Positions 6,315 through 8,395 of a stretch of DNA of 8,395 nucleotides are shown in pieces. Every line of letters begins with the position of its first letter. The stretch's first letter is position 1. Where the stretch lies: assembly GCA_024639625.1 (NCBI GenBank), contig JAHEIA010000112.1, positions 1-8,395 on the forward strand, in the 5' to 3' direction. The stretch comes from Chromatiales bacterium (GTDB lineage Bacteria; Pseudomonadota; Gammaproteobacteria; Chromatiales; Chromatiaceae). The translations under genes were made by a program, and so were the position numbers. A model generated the notes under the pieces. The model searched no databases and was not told where the DNA came from. It was given only the letters and a program-made list of their open reading frames with translations.

Positions 6315-7391
6315 ATGAGAGCCCAAACTGTTCTGTGGTGTATGCTTGGCTCGTTGCTCGTCGGATGCACGAACCTGGGCCCAACGACGGTGCCGCGCGA
6401 TCGCTTCGACTATAACGCCGCAATCTCCGATTCTTGGAAAGAACAGACCCTGCTGAACATCGTCAAGATTCGCTACGCGGACATGCCCCTGTTCGTCGAT
6501 GTGGCCTCGATCGTCAGCGGCTATACGGTAGAGAGCACGGTCAATCTTGGAGGGACGCTTTCCTCGGAAAGCGCGGTACAGGGGGACTTTCTGGCTCTAG
6601 GCGCCAGCGGGAAATACGTCGACCGCCCGACCATCACCTACGCGCCGATTACCGGTCAAAAATTCAATCAGAACTTCCTCACGCCGATCCCACCGCGCGC
6701 AATCCTATTCCTTCTTCAATCCGGGTGGTCGGCCGAACTCATCCTCCCGCTTACCGTGGACGCCATCAACGGTCTGCGCTCGCGGGTCACGGGCGGCGCG
6801 AACGCCTATCCGGGAGATCCCGGGTACTACCGTGCGGTCTCCTTGCTGCGCAAACTGCAGCGCTCGGGTGCGGTCGGGATGCAGATTGTCAGGGGCAAGG
6901 CGGACACGGAGACCACGGTTCTGTTTTTCTACCGGAAGAACCTGCCGTCCGACATCGCAGAGGCAATCAGGGAACTCGATGGTCTTCTCGGTTTACGGCC
7001 CGGCGCTGAGAATGTCACTGTGACGTATGGCCTGCTGCCGAAGGGCGATGCGGAGATCGCCATGCTCTCGCGTTCGATGCTGCAGATCATGATTCTTCTG
7101 GCCACTCAGGTCGAGGTGCCTGCCGAGCACGTGGAAGAGGGAAGAACCATCCCCGCCCTGGATCAGGGCGGCGCGGCTCGAGCGGATTGGACAAAGCTCA
7201 TCGATATTAGAAATGGGCCGGAGAAGCCAGCGACCGCATTCACCGCTGTCCGTTACCGCGATCACTGGTTCTGGATCGATGACCGCGATTTCGCGTCGAA
7301 GCGCACCTTCGCCTTTGTCATGATCCTGTTCTCCCTTACCGAGACCGGCGGTAAGGAAGCGCTGCCGTTGGTGACCATCCCTGCGGGGTGA
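6315..7391 (+). CDS. Lipoprotein of unknown function
   Basis: This is a 358-residue protein with a clear lipoprotein signal: MRAQ, a hydrophobic core, then LVGC with the lipidated Cys at 18. Residues N-L-G-P follow the Cys. There is no Asp at +2, so by the E. coli rule it would go to the outer membrane. The mature part is soluble, without further membrane spans. Conserved-looking stretches include DSWKEQTLLNIVKIRYADMP (about 40-59), a Gly/Ser-rich part around 68-100 and PPRAILFLLQSGWSAELILP. The C-terminal half has YRDHWFWIDDRDFASKRTF, then a hydrophobic strand FAFVMILFSL and a PLVTIP end. I recognise the overall type as a conserved proteobacterial lipoprotein but know no assigned function or named domain. 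ATG 6315 follows GGGGA at 6301-6305, nine bases upstream, and begins the signal directly. It is 125 bp after the AI-2E family gene. An envelope role is inferred from the lipobox and neighbours only. Confidence 0.85.
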   Translation: MRAQTVLWCMLGSLLVGCTNLGPTTVPRDRFDYNAAISDSWKEQTLLNIVKIRYADMPLFVDVASIVSGYTVESTVNLGGTLSSESAVQGDFLALGASGKYVDRPTITYAPITGQKFNQNFLTPIPPRAILFLLQSGWSAELILPLTVDAINGLRSRVTGGANAYPGDPGYYRAVSLLRKLQRSGAVGMQIVRGKADTETTVLFFYRKNLPSDIAEAIRELDGLLGLRPGAENVTVTYGLLPKGDAEIAMLSRSMLQIMILLATQVEVPAEHVEEGRTIPALDQGGAARADWTKLIDIRNGPEKPATAFTAVRYRDHWFWIDDRDFASKRTFAFVMILFSLTETGGKEALPLVTIPAG

Positions 7392-7416
7392 ACCGACGAG
7401 CCAAGGCTGGACCGGA

Positions 7417-8395
7417 TTACGGGCTGTGTACGCCGATAGCGCGATCCACGCGGGTCGGATAACCGGCTGCGTCGAGTACCCGGATGATTTCCGTGATATG
7501 GGCGGTCCCGCGGGTCTGCAAAACGAATTGCACCGCGGTCGCCTGCAGTGGCAACTCGGTGAAGATGCGTTGATGGTTTACCTGCACGATATTGGCCCCG
7601 GTTCCGGCGATGCTCTCCACCGCTCTTGCAAGCTCCCCGGGGACGTCCCGCAGATCCAAGGATAGCTGCACCAGGCGGCCGGAGCTGACCAGGCCGCGCT
7701 GGATGATCGAAGACAGGATCGGCAGGTCGATATTGCCGCCGGATAGGACGATGCCGACCTGGCGGCCGGCAAACTGCTCCGGGAAACAGCAAAGGGCGGC
7801 CAGACCCACCGCGCCCGCCCCCTCGGCAACTGTCTTTTCCTCCTCCAGCAACATCAGGACGGCAGCCTCGATATCCGGCTCGTCCACCAGCAGGATTCGG
7901 TCGACGTGCTGGCGGACGATCTCCAGGGTGAGCCTGCCGGGGCTCTTGATGGCGATCCCCTCGGCGATGCTGAAAGGCCCGCACTCGGGCTCCTGTCCCT
8001 GCATGACCCGCAGCATCGAGGGGAAACGCCGAGTTTCCACGCCGATGATCTGGATGTTGGGCCGCAGGGCTTTTGCCACGAGCGAGATGCCGGAGATCAG
8101 GCCTCCGCCGCCCACCGGCACCACGAGCACGTCGAGATTCGGCACCTGCTGCAACATCTCGAGGCCGACGGTCCCCTGGCCGGCGATGATCTGCGGGTCG
8201 TCATAAGGGTGGACGAACGTCAAGCGGCGCTCCGCCGCCAGCTTGTGCGCCAGGTCGCCCGCCTCAGACACACTCTCGCCATGCAGTATGACTTCGGCGC
8301 CAAAGGAGCGGGTGCGCTCCAGCTTGACGTTGGGCGTGGCGAGCGGCATCACGATCAGCGCGGGTATTCCCAAGCGCTGCGCGTGATAGGCCACC
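7417..8395 (-). CDS. ilvA: Threonine ammonia-lyase (dehydratase) with C-terminal ACT domain, N-terminus missing
   Basis: This is a PLP enzyme of fold type II that deaminates threonine to 2-oxobutanoate and ammonia, feeding isoleucine synthesis or threonine breakdown in the cytoplasm. The gene is cut by the right edge. About 325 residues are visible out of roughly 400 usual. The first visible codon (GTG) is internal, within a run like AYHAQRLGIPALIVMP. The Lys that binds PLP lies in the missing part. Visible marks, counted from the first visible residue, are the phosphate-binding loop VGGGGLISG (94-102), EGAGA (191-195), SGGN (218-221) that contacts the PLP ring, and one ACT regulatory domain from about 240 to the end (LSLDLRDVPGELARAVESIA). 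A single short ACT domain marks the 400-residue class rather than the longer E. coli IlvA with two. Serine is an alternative substrate. It converges on the lipoprotein gene with a 25-bp gap, and its promoter lies outside the window. Confidence 0.93.
   Translation of the reverse strand, partial: VAYHAQRLGIPALIVMPLATPNVKLERTRSFGAEVILHGESVSEAGDLAHKLAAERRLTFVHPYDDPQIIAGQGTVGLEMLQQVPNLDVLVVPVGGGGLISGISLVAKALRPNIQIIGVETRRFPSMLRVMQGQEPECGPFSIAEGIAIKSPGRLTLEIVRQHVDRILLVDEPDIEAAVLMLLEEEKTVAEGAGAVGLAALCCFPEQFAGRQVGIVLSGGNIDLPILSSIIQRGLVSSGRLVQLSLDLRDVPGELARAVESIAGTGANIVQVNHQRIFTELPLQATAVQFVLQTRGTAHITEIIRVLDAAGYPTRVDRAIGVHSP

Noticed and set aside
6242..6415. Short frame starting ATG 6242 after AAAGG
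   Set aside because: AAAGG lies too close to the ATG, and the frame runs out of phase into the lipoprotein gene with an Arg- and Cys-rich, motif-less product.
7592..8206. 204-codon plus-strand open frame over the threonine ammonia-lyase
   Set aside because: It is antisense to a gene with clear PLP and ACT motifs, and its translation is Ser/Arg/Pro-rich without domains.

Overview
The window looks like ordinary chromosome from a GC-rich Gram-negative proteobacterium, most likely a gammaproteobacterium. The basis is an RND-type outer-membrane efflux protein, an MscK-like channel with a large periplasmic domain, a lipoprotein with a clear lipobox, and high GC at third codon positions. I cannot name a genus. 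I see no transposase, integrase, CRISPR array, rRNA, tRNA or phage gene.

Layout, left to right. Positions 1-785 (+) are the C-terminal part of an outer-membrane efflux channel of the NodT/OprM/TolC type, cut by the left edge. Positions 904-1389 (+) encode a small exported protein, probably a short outer-membrane beta-barrel. Positions 1474-4899 (+) encode a very large MscS-superfamily mechanosensitive channel of MscK/KefA architecture. Positions 5071-6189 (+) encode an AI-2E family (UPF0118/PerM) polytopic membrane protein. Positions 6315-7391 (+) encode a 358-residue lipoprotein of unknown function. Positions 7417-8395 (-) are most of a convergent threonine ammonia-lyase with a C-terminal ACT domain, cut by the right edge before its start.

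The five plus-strand genes all encode envelope proteins, from outer membrane to periplasm to inner membrane. The spacers between them are 118, 84, 171 and 125 bp. These are long for a tight operon, so co-transcription is possible but not shown. Three of the four spacers hold a short inverted repeat (811-838, 1410-1462, 4942-4975). None has the U-tract of a standard intrinsic terminator. The convergent junction at 7392-7416 is only 25 bp and also shows no terminator. No intergenic stretch exceeds 300 bases.

Functionally, the cluster reads as envelope housekeeping or stress equipment: efflux, osmotic-pressure release, membrane transport and two uncharacterised envelope proteins. It sits next to an unrelated amino-acid catabolism/biosynthesis gene. 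I found no convincing undescribed system. The least explained elements are the 358-residue lipoprotein, the small exported protein at 904-1389 and the extra C-terminal tail on the efflux channel.
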